Source: Streptomyces dengpaensis
GTDB taxonomy: Bacteria > Actinomycetota > Actinomycetes > Streptomycetales > Streptomycetaceae
Reading direction: 5' to 3'
Length of the DNA stretch: 64,000 nucleotides
NCBI RefSeq assembly: GCF_002946835.1
Contig: NZ_CP026652.1
Location: 4,402,001 to 4,466,000, forward strand
Shown here: positions 1-10,635 of the stretch, piece by piece
Position numbering within the stretch: position 1 is the stretch's first letter
Layout: each line of letters begins with the position of its first letter
The notes under the pieces: generated by a model
The model's input: only the letters and a program-made list of their open reading frames with translations
What the model was told of the DNA's origin: nothing
The model's database searches: none
Program-made: the position numbers and the translations under genes

Positions 1-1
1 G

Positions 2-1465
<1,464 letters not shown>

Positions 1466-1620
1466 CGCGGCCCAGTGGCCGGCTGAGCTCGTTCCGAGGG
1501 TCCCGGTCCGGGGCGTGTCCCACCCGGACCGGGAGTCTGAGCGCGGTCAGGCTGCGGAGTCCTGGGGGTACCAGCGGAGTTCCACACGTCGCGCCGCCTG
1601 CGCCTGCGCCCGCACCTGCC

Positions 1621-2484
1621 GTGCCGCCCGCCCCTGTGGCCGCTCTCGTCCCGCCGCCCGGACCCGCGACCGCGCCTGCGTTCCAGGTTCCGTCCGCGCC
1701 CCGGGGCCTGGCGCCTCGCCTCACCAAGGGCGAGGAGCAGTTGCCCGTGGACATGCGCAAGCGGCTCTCGCTGCGCAAGGAGCAGGTGGCGGTCAGTCTG
1801 CGAAAGCACGGGGCGGAGGGGGTCACGGCGCGCGTCGTCCTGGTGCTCGACGCCTCCGGTTCGATGTCCTTCCTGTACTCGAAGGGCGTCGTGGCCGATG
1901 TGATCGAGCGGATGGCCGCGGTGGCCGCGCAGCTGGACGACGACGGAGTGATGCAGGCATGGACGTTCGCGTCTCATGCCGCCCGGCTGCCGGATCTCGT
2001 TCTGGGGGAACTGCCCGAGTGGCTGGAACTCCACGTCCGGGTCGGTGAGCTCAGCCTGTTCCGACGGAGCAAGAAGCCGCGGAAGGGGCTGCGGCCGGGG
2101 CAGGTGGACATGCGCGCGGTCGGGATCCAGAACGAGGAGCAGAAGGTGATCGCCGAGGTACGGACGTTCGTCCGTGAGCACCCGGCCGCGGACCCCACGC
2201 TGGTGCTGTTCTTCTCCGACGGAGGTGTCTATCGCAACAGGGAGATCGAGAAGGAGCTGCGGGAAGCGGTGGAGGAGCCGATCTTCTGGCAGTTCGTGGG
2301 CCTGGGCCGGTCCAACTACGGCGTGCTGGAGCGGTTCGACACGCTGTCGGGCCGACGTGTCGACAACGTGGGTTTCTTCGCCGTCGCCGACATCAGCAAC
2401 GTCCCCGACCCGGAGCTGTACGACCGGCTTCTGTCCCAGTTCCCGGCCTGGGTGACGGCGGCCCGGCGGCTGGGCATCATCTGA
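1621..2484 (+). CDS. von Willebrand factor A domain protein, TerF-like
   Basis: The protein has a Pro/Ala-rich N-terminus (residues 1-35) followed by a vWA domain. The metal-ion-dependent adhesion site is visible as VLVLDASGSMS (DxSxS) near residue 75, with the later FFSDGGVY and a central aspartate-rich stretch. Family members related to TerF act with TerD-type tellurite or stress-resistance proteins, but none is adjacent here. The start is uncertain: the frame stays open back past 1466 without an ATG, GTG or TTG nearer than the GTG used here, and a GTG at 1747 (GAGGAG nine bases upstream) would remove the Pro/Ala tail. It follows thiC by 155 bases in the same direction. The exact function is unknown. 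Confidence 0.85.
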   Translation: MPPAPVAALVPPPGPATAPAFQVPSAPRGLAPRLTKGEEQLPVDMRKRLSLRKEQVAVSLRKHGAEGVTARVVLVLDASGSMSFLYSKGVVADVIERMAAVAAQLDDDGVMQAWTFASHAARLPDLVLGELPEWLELHVRVGELSLFRRSKKPRKGLRPGQVDMRAVGIQNEEQKVIAEVRTFVREHPAADPTLVLFFSDGGVYRNREIEKELREAVEEPIFWQFVGLGRSNYGVLERFDTLSGRRVDNVGFFAVADISNVPDPELYDRLLSQFPAWVTAARRLGII

Positions 2485-2497
2485 CGGCGCGCTGCCG

Positions 2498-2570
2498 GGA
2501 GCGTACGGGCGTAACGCCCCGCGGGGGGACCGTACGGTGCACGGCGCCCCGCGGGGAGCGCACGAGCGTA
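2498..2570. repeat. Pair of 16-bp direct repeats after the vWA gene
   Basis: GGAGCGTACGGGCGTA (2498-2513) recurs as GGAGCGCACGAGCGTA (2555-2570), 14 of 16 identical, 57 bases apart. Between them lie two copies of the palindrome CCCCGCGGGG. This is the whole visible content of the 190-base gap between the convergent vWA gene and the next minus-strand gene. The palindromes could help terminate transcription, but there is no T-run. Confidence 0.45.
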
Positions 2571-2674
2571 CGTGGCCAGCCCGTTCGGACCCGCGCCGCA
2601 TCGGCGCGGGCCTCGGTTGCCTCCCCCACATCCGGCGGTCAGCCCGGGCATGAGCCACGCGGTCGGCCCGGGTG

Positions 2675-3541
2675 TCATTCCGGCCGGTGTTCCGGACCTC
2701 CGAAGTCGGGGCTGGTGAAGTCAGGGCTGGTGAAGCTCGGGCGCGGGCCGGCCGCGGGTCCGCCTTCGGGGCTGCTGAACCCCGGCCGGTTGTACCCGAG
2801 TTGCGGGATGCGGCTGGTCGGTGCCGGTGCCGGTGCCGGACGGCCCACTGCCGCGGAGCCCGGGTCGGCGAGGGCCTCCTGGAGGAACGGCAGGATGCCG
2901 CGCTCCAGCAGGGCCTCGCGCCAGGCTTTCCTGGCCCGTGCCACCTGTTCGTCCAGCTCGCCGCGCGCTCCGGCCTGGACCGAGGACGAGCTGTTGCGCA
3001 GTGCGGTCAGCAGCAGTCCGACCGCGGCGACCAGAATCGCGGCCGCCGTGACCGCGCCGAAGACCCATCCGGTGGTCTGGAGGGTCTTGGCGAACGCGGG
3101 CTCGGGGTCGAGCATCTTCAGGATGTAGCCCACGAGCAGGAAGATCACCGCGGCTGTCCCGGCGAGGACAGGAGCGAGCACCGCGACGACGGCGATGGCG
3201 CCGGCTCCGGCGGTCTCGGTGACCTCTCCCACGGTGGCGGCGAGCCCCATCGCGGTCGTGCCCGGCTCCGCGGAACCGGTTTTCTCGCTCGCGACAGGGG
3301 TGGACGGCGCCGGCTGGCGCAGTTCCTCGCGGACCTTCACATAGTGCTGATACTCGGCCGTCGCGGCCGCCGTGATGAGCGCGGTGGCGTTGAGCGCCAT
3401 GGTGCGCAGTTGTTCTGGGTTGAGCCGCTGGCCGACAGCGGCGAGTTCCGGGCGGTGTGGTGCGGAGCGCAGCGCCTCATCGAGGATCCGCTCGTATTCC
3501 TGGCGGTCCTCGCTCAGCAGGTGCTGCGGAACGCTGTTCAT
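2675..3541 (-). CDS. Uncharacterised membrane protein with two transmembrane segments
   Basis: This is a 288-residue protein of unknown function. After a soluble N-terminal region of ~120 residues it has two hydrophobic segments (about residues 120-150 and 165-190), then a charged region and a Pro/Gly-rich tail. The tail contains a twofold TSPDF repeat encoded by a 15-base tandem duplication near 2706-2735. I chose the ATG at 3541 because GGGGG lies seven bases upstream; an in-frame ATG two codons earlier and a GTG at 3652 are also possible. It is convergent with the vWA gene and codirectional with the downstream phosphoesterase. No family motif is recognised. Confidence 0.75.
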   Translation of the reverse strand: MNSVPQHLLSEDRQEYERILDEALRSAPHRPELAAVGQRLNPEQLRTMALNATALITAAATAEYQHYVKVREELRQPAPSTPVASEKTGSAEPGTTAMGLAATVGEVTETAGAGAIAVVAVLAPVLAGTAAVIFLLVGYILKMLDPEPAFAKTLQTTGWVFGAVTAAAILVAAVGLLLTALRNSSSSVQAGARGELDEQVARARKAWREALLERGILPFLQEALADPGSAAVGRPAPAPAPTSRIPQLGYNRPGFSSPEGGPAAGPRPSFTSPDFTSPDFGGPEHRPE

Positions 3542-3727
3542 GTGCATCCCCCGATGCTCCGTAGGGCTGGTGGCTCGCACGCTGACGAGCCGTCGGGCAG
3601 AAACGGAGGGGAGCCTGCTACGGATAAGCCGATGGTAGAGCGGTGACGGCACGCCGTGACAGGGGGTTTCCAGAATTGCCCCCTGGCCGACGCAGTCCTC
3701 CGTGGGGGACGCCTGCCCGGTGAACGC

Positions 3728-4831
3728 TCAGCTATCCAGGGGCAGTTGCTGGACCAGCAGCTTTCCGGCCATGGTCACGCCGCCGTCCATCGCGATGGCC
3801 AGCCCGTCGGCGTACAGATGCGGCCGCTCGACCACGGGGCCCGAGCCGCCCTCGCCGTCCTCCGAGCCGACCTCGCCCAGGAGGTACGGGATGGGGCTGT
3901 GGCCATGGACGATGCGTGTGCCGCCGTAGGTGCTCAGCAGTTCGCGTACGGCCTCGGCGCCGCCGTCGTCGCGGAAGGCGAAGCGCTTGGTGAACTTGCG
4001 GAAGACGTCCCAGCACTCGTCCGCGTCATTGCGTGTGAGGGTTTCGCGGACGGTGTCGTTGACCGCTTCGATGGAGTCGCCGTAGTCGAGGTAGGCGGTG
4101 GTGTCGGAGTGCACCAGGAGGTGTCCGTCGACCTGCTCCATGGCGTCGAGGCGGGCCATCCACTGCAGATGGTGGTCCTGGAGGCGGTCCATGTCGGTCT
4201 TCTGGCCGCCGTTGAGCAGCCAGGCGGCCTGGAAGGTGGCGGTGCCCGCCCCGGAGTTGACGGGGGTGTCGCCGAACCGCTTGGCGCCGAGCAGCAGCAG
4301 CTCGTGGTTGCCCATGAGCGCCTTGCAGTAGCCGCCGGCCGCGGCCGCCTCGGCGGACAGCCGCATCACGAGGTCGATCACACCGATGCCGTCCGGGCCG
4401 CGGTCGGTGAAGTCGCCGAGGAACCACAGGCGCGCGGTCCCGGCGGACCAGTTGCCCGCGGCGTCGATGAGGCCCTGTTCCTGGAGCGCGGCGACCAGCT
4501 GGTCGAGATAGCCGTGCACGTCGCCGACGACGTAGAGGGGCCCCGGCCCGTCGGCGGGCGCCGGGGCGGCCACGGCGGCGGGGTCGACGGCGACCTGAAG
4601 GGTGTCACCCCGGTTGATGACGGGCAGATCGCGTTGTGTGGGCGTGTACTCCGCGCTGTAGTCCGCGGGCGGCGACGGGTGTTCCGCGGGCTTCTCGGCG
4701 GGTCTTGCGCGCTCACCGGGGGGCGTGCTCGGCGCATACGGGCCGGTCTCGTGGACGTACGCGGGCACCCGGAAGTCGCGCAACGTCGCCGTCCGCATCA
4801 CCTCGGGTCCCTGACCGGCCCCCTGAGTCAT
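3728..4831 (-). CDS. Calcineurin-like metallophosphoesterase
   Basis: The 367-residue protein has a disordered Pro-rich N-terminus (to ~95) and then a complete calcineurin-type phosphoesterase domain. Metal-binding motifs appear in the right order: GDVHG, GDFTDRG, GNHE, a later histidine and GHSPI. These residues normally hold a two-metal centre that hydrolyses phosphomonoesters or diesters, for example protein phosphatase or Ap4A hydrolase types. The closest general look is of PP1/PrpE-like serine/threonine phosphatases, but the substrate cannot be read from sequence. I chose the ATG at 4831 because GGAGGGG sits four bases upstream; the frame continues to an ATG at 4915 that lacks a ribosome site. 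Confidence 0.9.
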   Translation of the reverse strand: MTQGAGQGPEVMRTATLRDFRVPAYVHETGPYAPSTPPGERARPAEKPAEHPSPPADYSAEYTPTQRDLPVINRGDTLQVAVDPAAVAAPAPADGPGPLYVVGDVHGYLDQLVAALQEQGLIDAAGNWSAGTARLWFLGDFTDRGPDGIGVIDLVMRLSAEAAAAGGYCKALMGNHELLLLGAKRFGDTPVNSGAGTATFQAAWLLNGGQKTDMDRLQDHHLQWMARLDAMEQVDGHLLVHSDTTAYLDYGDSIEAVNDTVRETLTRNDADECWDVFRKFTKRFAFRDDGGAEAVRELLSTYGGTRIVHGHSPIPYLLGEVGSEDGEGGSGPVVERPHLYADGLAIAMDGGVTMAGKLLVQQLPLDS

Positions 4832-5033
4832 CGACCCCTCCACCACCATCGCGCCGCATCTGCACCGGATCGGACTGCCTGGTCGCAGCGGCCCGCGGTG
4901 TCGTCCGCCCATCATAGGAATGCGGATCGCGCCATGTGATGACCCAGGGGTGGTGAATCGGAGGAGGAGCCCAGTTCACCGCGGTTTTCGCCCGAATTGG
5001 GCGGGGCTTTCCCCGCCCTTCCGACACCGGGCG

Positions 5034-6146
5034 TCAACCCTCCTCGGGTGATCGGGGCGGACTGACCGTCGTACGGGGCGAACGGCGTTCGGAGGACGTC
5101 CGCACGATCAGTTCCGTCGGTATCACCTGCTCGACCGGTTGGTCCGATTCGACCCCTTCGATGGCGTCGATGAGGAGCTGGACGACGGCTGTGCCGATCC
5201 GGCGCGGTTTGAGGGAGAGTGTCGTGATGGGCGGCTCGGTGTTGGCGTAGACGGTGGACTCGCTGCAACAGACCAGCAGCAGGTCGTCCGGTACGCGCAG
5301 GCCGTAGCGGCGGGCCGCGGCCAGCAGGTCGGTGCCGTTCGGGTCGAAGAGGCCGTAGACGGCGTCGGGGCGGTCGGGCCGGGCGAGCAGCCGGTCGGCG
5401 GCGACGGCTCCCGCGCACGGATCGTGCGCCGGGTAGGCCTCGTACACTGGATCCTGGCTCACACGCTCGCACCAGCGCAGGTATGCGGTGGTGGAGAGAT
5501 GGGTGTACGTGTCCGTGGTGGTGCCGGTGAGAAGGCCGATCCTGCGGGCGCCGGCGTCGGCCAGGTGGTCGAGGATGCCCAGGACCGCGGCCTCGTGGTC
5601 GTTGTCCACCCAGGCGGTGACCGGGAGCGCGCCGGCCGGGCGGCCGTCGGAGACGACCGGTAAGCCCTGCCGGACCAGTTCGCTGACCACCGGGTCCTGG
5701 TCGGACGGGTCGATGACCACGGTTCCGTCCAGGGCGACGTTCGACCACACGTCGTGGCGCGAGGTCGCGGGGAGGATGACCAGGGCGTAGCCCCGGGCGA
5801 GCGCGGCCGAGGTGGCGGCTCTGGCCATCTCCGCGAAGTACGCGAACTCCGTGAAGGTGAAAGGTTCATCCCCGTACGTCGTCACGGTCAGGCCGATGAG
5901 TCCTGACTTGCCGGTACGAAGGGTTCGGGCCGCGGCCGACGGGCGGTAGCCCAGCCGGTCGGCGACCTCGCGGACGTGGCGTCGGGTGGCGTCCGGGAGC
6001 CGGCCCTTGCCGTTGAGGGCATCGGACACAGTCGTGATGGAGACCCCTGCGGCCGCGGCCACGTCTCTGATGCCCGCCCGGCCCGGTCGACCGCCTCGGC
6101 GGGAGGTCTCTGCCCGGCTCACCTGGTGCTTCCCTGCTGCTGTCAT
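5034..6146 (-). CDS. LacI-family transcriptional repressor
   Basis: The N-terminal helix-turn-helix (about residues 25-70) has the LacI hallmarks GIRDVAAAAGVSITTVSDALNGKGRL, and the linker DRLGYRPSAAARTLRTGKSGLIGL follows. The C-terminal periplasmic-binding-protein fold should bind a sugar-like ligand and control dimer contacts. The nearest divergent gene is the HisC-like aminotransferase, 548 bases away, so the target is not obvious. The ATG at 6146 is the first sensible start; a GTG at 6122 with GGAAG six bases upstream is at least as well placed. The frame is open further upstream without convincing sequence. DNA-binding function is secure, the inducer is unknown. Confidence 0.92.
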   Translation of the reverse strand: MTAAGKHQVSRAETSRRGGRPGRAGIRDVAAAAGVSITTVSDALNGKGRLPDATRRHVREVADRLGYRPSAAARTLRTGKSGLIGLTVTTYGDEPFTFTEFAYFAEMARAATSAALARGYALVILPATSRHDVWSNVALDGTVVIDPSDQDPVVSELVRQGLPVVSDGRPAGALPVTAWVDNDHEAAVLGILDHLADAGARRIGLLTGTTTDTYTHLSTTAYLRWCERVSQDPVYEAYPAHDPCAGAVAADRLLARPDRPDAVYGLFDPNGTDLLAAARRYGLRVPDDLLLVCCSESTVYANTEPPITTLSLKPRRIGTAVVQLLIDAIEGVESDQPVEQVIPTELIVRTSSERRSPRTTVSPPRSPEEG

Positions 6147-6413
6147 GGCGAGCCGATAGTAGGGCTCATGCGGTGGGGTAGTGCGGACGCATATGCACTC
6201 GTTGACAGGCACGTTTCTGCATGGTCTAAATGGATCAACATCCTTGGAAACAAAGGCAGTTGAGCGATCCAATGGCAGTACGTGACTTGTCGGCACGCAT
6301 GGGCCTGCCAAGTGGGTCATGTTTCGAAGAGGTCTCAACTCACCTTCACGGGGGATGCGCGCTACGGCGTGAGCCACCGGCGCATGCGCCACTGGGTGGC
6401 GCGCCCCCCATTT

Positions 6414-6518
6414 CGTACGCGTTCGTACGAGGACGGACCCCGCGCCGTGCGATGCGTACGCGTTCGTACGAGGACGGCCCCTGGGTCGCACGATGCGTAC
6501 GTGTTCCCAGGAGGACGG
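6414..6518. repeat. Three 41-bp tandem repeats carrying CGTACG palindromes
   Basis: Copies start at 6414, 6455 and 6496, giving an exact 41-base period. Copies one and two share the 16-base palindromic core CGTACGCGTTCGTACG followed by AGGACGG. Copy three has diverged to CGTACGTGTTCCCAGG but keeps GAGGACGG. A further half-unit (GGCGTACGAGGG) follows near 6527-6538. The repeat is non-coding in all sensible frames and lies about 180-280 bases upstream of hisC. Confidence 0.85.
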
Positions 6519-6592
6519 CCACCACGGCGTACGAGGGTGGCTGATACGCCCCACAGAGATGATCGCGAAACCGCGGGCCGCGTGCCGTTCGG

Positions 6593-6601
6593 TTGTCCAC
6601 A
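6593..6601 (+). promoter_or_regulatory. DnaA box (TTGTCCACA)
   Basis: This is an exact match to the TTGTCCACA box preferred by Streptomyces DnaA, 94 bases upstream of the hisC start. It is a single site, so binding is possible but a nine-base match alone is weak evidence. Confidence 0.4.
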
Positions 6602-6694
6602 GCCCATTCGCACCGGCGGCGAATCCTCATAAGGTGAGAAGCATTGGTAGCCGATGGCGGTCATGAGCCGCTGGTGGTCGCGAGGAGGACTGCG

Positions 6695-7774
6695 GTGAGC
6701 GAGACGAGCCCCAAGCTGCGTGCCGAGTTGGCGGGTATCCCCACCTACAAGCCCGGCAAGCCCGCTGCGGCCGGCGGTCCGGTGGCGTACAAGCTGTCCT
6801 CCAACGAGAACCCGTATCCGCCGCTGCCCGGCGTGATGGAGAGCGTGACCGCCGCGGCCGGGTCCTTCAACCGCTACCCGGACATGGCGTGCAGCGGGCT
6901 GATGAGCGAGCTGTCGGACCGTTTCGGGGTCCCCCTGTCGCACCTGGCCACGGGCACCGGCTCGGTCGGTGTCGCGCAGCAGCTGCTACAGGCCACCAGC
7001 GGGCCCGGTGACGAGGTCATCTACGCCTGGCGGTCCTTCGAGGCGTACCCGATCATCACGCAGATCAGCGGGGCGACCTCGGTGAAGGTGCCGCTGACGC
7101 CGGGCGAGGTGCACGACCTGGACGCCATGGCGGACGCGATCACCGACCGGACGCGGCTGATCTTCGTCTGCAACCCCAACAACCCGACCGGCACCGTGGT
7201 GCGACGTGCCGAGCTGGAGCGGTTCCTCGACCGGGTGCCCAGTGATGTGCTGGTCGTGCTGGACGAGGCGTACCGCGAGTTCATCCGCGACGTCGAGGTG
7301 CCGGACGGCGTCGCGATCTACCGCGACCGGCCCAACGTCTGTGTGCTGCGCACCTTCTCCAAGGCGTACGGGCTCGCCGGCCTCCGGGTCGGCTTCGCGA
7401 TCGCTCATGAGCCGGTCGCCGCGGCGCTGCGCAAGACGGCGGTGCCCTTCGGCGTGAGCCAGCTGGCTCAGGACGCCGCCGTGGCGAGCCTGCGCGCCGA
7501 GGACGAACTGATCGGCCGGGTCGGCTCGCTGGTGTGTGAGCGGCAGCGCGTGGTCGAGGCACTGCGCGGTCAGGGCTGGACCGTGCCCGAGACGCAGGCC
7601 AACTTCGTCTGGCTGAGGCTGGGGGAGCGCACGCTCGACTTCGCCGCCCACTGCGAGCAGGCCGGGATCGTCGTGCGGCCCTTCGCCGGCGAGGGGGTTC
7701 GCGTGACGATCGGCGAGTGCGAGGCGAACGACATCTTCCTGAAGGCGACGGACGGGTTCCTCAAGGAGCTCTAG
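6695..7774 (+). CDS. hisC: Histidinol-phosphate / aromatic aminotransferase
   Basis: This is a 359-residue fold-type I PLP aminotransferase. The HisC/Pat signature is visible: [11 protein letters not shown] near the N-terminus, CNPNNPTGT before the middle, DEAYREF, and the PLP lysine in [14 protein letters not shown] at about K223. It transfers an amino group between glutamate and histidinol phosphate or an aromatic 2-oxo acid. It stands alone, outside any his operon, so a role in phenylalanine or tyrosine formation (Pat-like) is as likely as histidine synthesis. The GTG at 6695 is chosen because GAGGAGG is six bases upstream; the longer open frame from 6644 has no ribosome site. A strong hairpin follows. 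Confidence 0.93.
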   Translation: MSETSPKLRAELAGIPTYKPGKPAAAGGPVAYKLSSNENPYPPLPGVMESVTAAAGSFNRYPDMACSGLMSELSDRFGVPLSHLATGTGSVGVAQQLLQATSGPGDEVIYAWRSFEAYPIITQISGATSVKVPLTPGEVHDLDAMADAITDRTRLIFVCNPNNPTGTVVRRAELERFLDRVPSDVLVVLDEAYREFIRDVEVPDGVAIYRDRPNVCVLRTFSKAYGLAGLRVGFAIAHEPVAAALRKTAVPFGVSQLAQDAAVASLRAEDELIGRVGSLVCERQRVVEALRGQGWTVPETQANFVWLRLGERTLDFAAHCEQAGIVVRPFAGEGVRVTIGECEANDIFLKATDGFLKEL

Positions 7775-7801
7775 CCCCTCAGGAGTTCTCCGCGTAGGAG
7801 A

Positions 7802-7835
7802 CCCCTCGCGCACGGTGGCGAGTGTGCGCGAGGGG
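7802..7835 (+). terminator. Factor-independent hairpin after hisC
   Basis: CCCCTCGCGCAC (7802-7813) pairs perfectly with GTGCGCGAGGGG (7824-7835) around a ten-base loop, 27 bases after the hisC stop. No T-run follows, as is common in Streptomyces. Confidence 0.75.
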
Positions 7836-7937
7836 GCCGCCGTCGGCCCGAAAGGCAACCGGGGTCGGCCTGTCCATGCTTGGGGTACCCCCCTCCCGTC
7901 AACCGTCGAACGGCCATGCGTCATAATTGCTTGTGAA

Positions 7938-7953
7938 TGTGAACGCGTTCACA
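7938..7953. promoter_or_regulatory. Rex operator upstream of cydA
   Basis: TGTGAACGCGTTCACA is a perfect 16-base inverted repeat that matches the Rex operator consensus TGTGAACNNNTTCACA. Rex senses NADH/NAD+ and represses cytochrome bd genes when NADH is low. The site is 83 bases upstream of the cydA GTG, in the region expected for the promoter. An extended half-site TTGTGAA lies directly to its left (7931-7937). Confidence 0.93.
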
Positions 7954-8036
7954 AGCGCCCCTGATTCCTCCCGGTATGTGCGTGACAAAGGGGGCAAACT
8001 GCCGCCGCGCCACGGCGGCGTAAGGAGAGTGACGAC

Positions 8037-9545
8037 GTGGAATTGGCTTTGGCGCCGGAGACTCTGGCGCGATGGCAGTTCGGCATCACCACCGTCTACC
8101 ACTTCCTCTTCGTCCCTCTGACGATCTCGCTCGCCGCGCTTACCGCCGGCCTGCAGACGGCCTGGGTGCGCACGGAGAAGGAGAAGTACCTCAGGGCGAC
8201 CAAGTTCTGGGGCAAGCTCTTCCTGATCAACATAGCCATGGGTGTCGTCACAGGCATCGTGCAGGAGTTCCAGTTCGGCATGAACTGGTCCGACTACTCA
8301 CGCTTCGTCGGTGACGTCTTCGGCGCCCCGCTCGCCTTCGAGTCCCTGATCGCCTTCTTCTTCGAGTCGACCTTCATCGGCCTGTGGATCTTCGGCTGGG
8401 ACAAGCTCCCCAAGAAGATCCATCTGGCCTGCATATGGATGGTCTCCATCGGCACGATCCTGTCGGCGTACTTCATCCTTGCGGCCAATTCCTGGATGCA
8501 GCACCCCGTCGGCTACAGGATCAACGAGGCGAAGGGGCGTGCCGAACTCACCGACTTCTGGCGCGTCCTGACCCAGGACACCGCCCTCACCCAGGTCTTC
8601 CACTCCTTTTCCGCGGCCTTCCTCACGGGCGGCGCCTTCATGGTCGGCATAGCCGCCTTCCATCTGGCCCGCAAGAAGCACATCCCCGTGATGAAGACCT
8701 CGCTGCGGCTCGGCCTGATCACCGTCATCATTGGCGGACTGCTCACCGCGGTCAGCGGCGACTTCCTCGGCAAGGTCATGTACAAGCAGCAGCCGATGAA
8801 GATGGCGGCGGCCGAGGCCCTTTGGGAAGGTGAGGCTCCCGCGCCCTTCTCGGTCTTCGCCTACGGGGACGTCGACGCCGGCCACAACAAGGTCGCCATG
8901 GAGATTCCCGGCCTGCTGTCCTTCCTGGCCAACAACGACTTCAGCTCGCACGTCCCTGGCATCAACGACGTGAACAAGGCCGAGCAGGAGCAGTTCGGGC
9001 CCGGCGACTACCGGCCCAACATCCCCGTCGCCTACTGGGGCTTCCGCTGGATGATCGGCTTCGGCATGGCGTCCTTCACCATCGGACTGGTCGGACTCTG
9101 GCTGACGCGCAAGAAGTTCATGCTGCCGCAGCACTTGAGGGTCGGTGACGACGAGGTGCCGCATCTCGTCCTGTTCAGGAGCAAGGCGCTCGGCCCGACG
9201 CTTACCCAGTGGTACTGGCGCATCGCGATCCTGACCCTGGGCTTCCCGCTGATCGCCAACTCCTGGGGCTGGATCTTCACCGAGATGGGCCGTCAGCCGT
9301 GGGTCGTCTACGGCCTGTTCCAGACCCGCGACGCGGTCTCCCCCGGTGTCTCGCAGGGGGAGGTCCTCACCTCGATGATCGTCTTCACGACGCTCTACGC
9401 GATCCTCGCCGTCATCGAGGTCAAGCTGCTCGTGAAGTACGTCAAGGCCGGACCCCCCGAGCTCACCGAGGCCGACCTCAACCCGCCCACCAGGATCGGC
9501 GGCGACTCCCGTGACGCCGACAAGCCGATGGCCTTCTCCTACTAG
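8037..9545 (+). CDS. cydA: Cytochrome bd ubiquinol/menaquinol oxidase subunit I
   Basis: CydA is the quinol-oxidising, haem-bearing subunit of the high-affinity terminal oxidase bd in the cytoplasmic membrane. The 502-residue protein starts LALAPETLARWQFGITTVYHFLF, with about nine hydrophobic segments. It has the family block FQFGMNWSDYSRFVGDVFGAPL, a Q-loop region in the middle, and the invariant GRQPW motif in EMGRQPWVVYG. The GTG at 8037 has AAGGAGAG eight bases upstream. It is the first gene of cydA-cydB-cydCD and sits behind the Rex operator, so oxygen limitation or high NADH should switch it on. Confidence 0.97.
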   Translation: MELALAPETLARWQFGITTVYHFLFVPLTISLAALTAGLQTAWVRTEKEKYLRATKFWGKLFLINIAMGVVTGIVQEFQFGMNWSDYSRFVGDVFGAPLAFESLIAFFFESTFIGLWIFGWDKLPKKIHLACIWMVSIGTILSAYFILAANSWMQHPVGYRINEAKGRAELTDFWRVLTQDTALTQVFHSFSAAFLTGGAFMVGIAAFHLARKKHIPVMKTSLRLGLITVIIGGLLTAVSGDFLGKVMYKQQPMKMAAAEALWEGEAPAPFSVFAYGDVDAGHNKVAMEIPGLLSFLANNDFSSHVPGINDVNKAEQEQFGPGDYRPNIPVAYWGFRWMIGFGMASFTIGLVGLWLTRKKFMLPQHLRVGDDEVPHLVLFRSKALGPTLTQWYWRIAILTLGFPLIANSWGWIFTEMGRQPWVVYGLFQTRDAVSPGVSQGEVLTSMIVFTTLYAILAVIEVKLLVKYVKAGPPELTEADLNPPTRIGGDSRDADKPMAFSY

Positions 9546-9565
9546 GCCCAGGGAGCTGCTGAGTC

Positions 9566-10585
9566 ATGGAACTTCACGACGTCTGGTTCGTACTCATCGC
9601 GGTCCTCTGGATCGGCTACTTCTTCTTGGAGGGCTTCGACTTCGGGGTCGGTGTCCTCACCAAGCTGCTGGCCCGCGACCGCACCGAGAAGCGGGTACTG
9701 ATCAACACGATCGGTCCCGTCTGGGACGGCAACGAAGTGTGGCTGCTCAGCGCGGCCGGCGCGACCTTCGCCTCCTTCCCCGAGTGGTACGCCACGCTCC
9801 TCTCCGGTTTCTATCTGCCGATGCTGATCATCCTGGTCTGCCTGATCGTGCGCGGTGTCGCCTTCGAATACCGGGCGAAGCGGCCCGAGGAGCACTGGCA
9901 GCGCAACTGGGAGACCGCGATCTTCTGGGCCTCGCTGATCCCGGCGTTCCTGTGGGGCGTGGGCTTCGGCAACATCGTGCGCGGCGTCAAGATCGACCGG
10001 AACCTCGAGTACGTCGGCAACCTCTGGGATCTGCTCAATCCGTACGCGCTCCTTGGCGGCCTGGTGACTCTGACGCTGTTCACCTTCCACGGCGCGGTGT
10101 TCACGGCACTCAAGACCGTCGGGGACATCCGGACCCGGGCGCGGACGCTTGCGCTGCGAGTCGGCCTGGTAGCGGCCGTGCTGGCGCTGATCTTCCTGCT
10201 CTGGACTCAGGTCGACAGCGGTGACGGCAAGAGTCTGGTCGCGCTGATCGTGGCGGTCGCCTCACTGGTCGTGGCGCTGGCGGCGAATCAGGCTGGTCGT
10301 GAGGGCTGGTCGTTCGCGCTGTCCGGCGTCACCATCGTGGCTGCCGTCGCGATGCTCTTCCTGGCGCTCTTCCCGAACGTCATGCCGTCCTCGCTCAACG
10401 AGGACTGGAGTCTCACGGTGACCAACGCCTCGTCCAGCCCTTACACCCTGAAGATCATGACTTGGGGTGCTGGTATCGCCATGCCGATCGTCCTGCTGTA
10501 CCAAGGGTGGACATACTGGGTGTTCCGCAAGCGAATCGGTACACACCACATCGCCGCCGACACGGCTGCCGGAACCGCGCACTGA
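9566..10585 (+). CDS. cydB: Cytochrome bd oxidase subunit II
   Basis: CydB partners CydA to form the bd oxidase. The 339-residue membrane protein starts MELHDVWFVLIAVLWIGYFFLEGFDFGVG and carries the conserved WDGNEVWLLSAAGATFA block, with eight or nine transmembrane segments and no soluble domain. It begins 20 bases after cydA, consistent with cotranscription. It ends 57 bases before the cydCD start, and that gap holds two parS-like palindromes. Confidence 0.96.
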   Translation: MELHDVWFVLIAVLWIGYFFLEGFDFGVGVLTKLLARDRTEKRVLINTIGPVWDGNEVWLLSAAGATFASFPEWYATLLSGFYLPMLIILVCLIVRGVAFEYRAKRPEEHWQRNWETAIFWASLIPAFLWGVGFGNIVRGVKIDRNLEYVGNLWDLLNPYALLGGLVTLTLFTFHGAVFTALKTVGDIRTRARTLALRVGLVAAVLALIFLLWTQVDSGDGKSLVALIVAVASLVVALAANQAGREGWSFALSGVTIVAAVAMLFLALFPNVMPSSLNEDWSLTVTNASSSPYTLKIMTWGAGIAMPIVLLYQGWTYWVFRKRIGTHHIAADTAAGTAH

Positions 10586-10601
10586 GTCCGCATTGGGGCA
10601 C

Positions 10602-10615
10602 GTTTCACGTGAAAC
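10602..10615. promoter_or_regulatory. parS-like ParB binding site, copy 1
   Basis: GTTTCACGTGAAAC is an exact 14-base match to the bacterial parS core bound by ParB. Here it is the centre of a longer perfect palindrome (10595-10622) whose arms run GGGGCAC and GTGCCCC. It lies between cydB and cydCD. The extended palindrome could also act as a cydB terminator. Confidence 0.85.
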
Positions 10616-10635
10616 GTGCCCCATGAAAAGAGGGT

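Larger units (their letters stand above)
6147..6694. promoter_or_regulatory. Divergent intergenic region between the LacI-type and hisC genes
   Basis: These 548 bases separate divergent genes. They contain an AT-richer stretch (6215-6300), which I take as the probable LacI-gene promoter side. Next come a three-copy 41-base tandem repeat (6414-6518), a perfect DnaA-type box TTGTCCACA (6593-6601), and the hisC ribosome site GAGGAGG (6682-6688). No convincing small gene is seen. Confidence 0.6.

Noticed and set aside
6215..6235. Possible DasR site (TGGTCT)
   Set aside because: Only one half of the palindrome is present.
6414..6518. CRISPR-like appearance of the 41-bp repeats
   Set aside because: There are no unique spacers between units, only three copies, and no cas genes.
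10595..10622. cydB intrinsic terminator as the only reading of the palindrome
   Set aside because: The exact parS core and a second copy nearby make ParB binding the better explanation, although both roles are possible.
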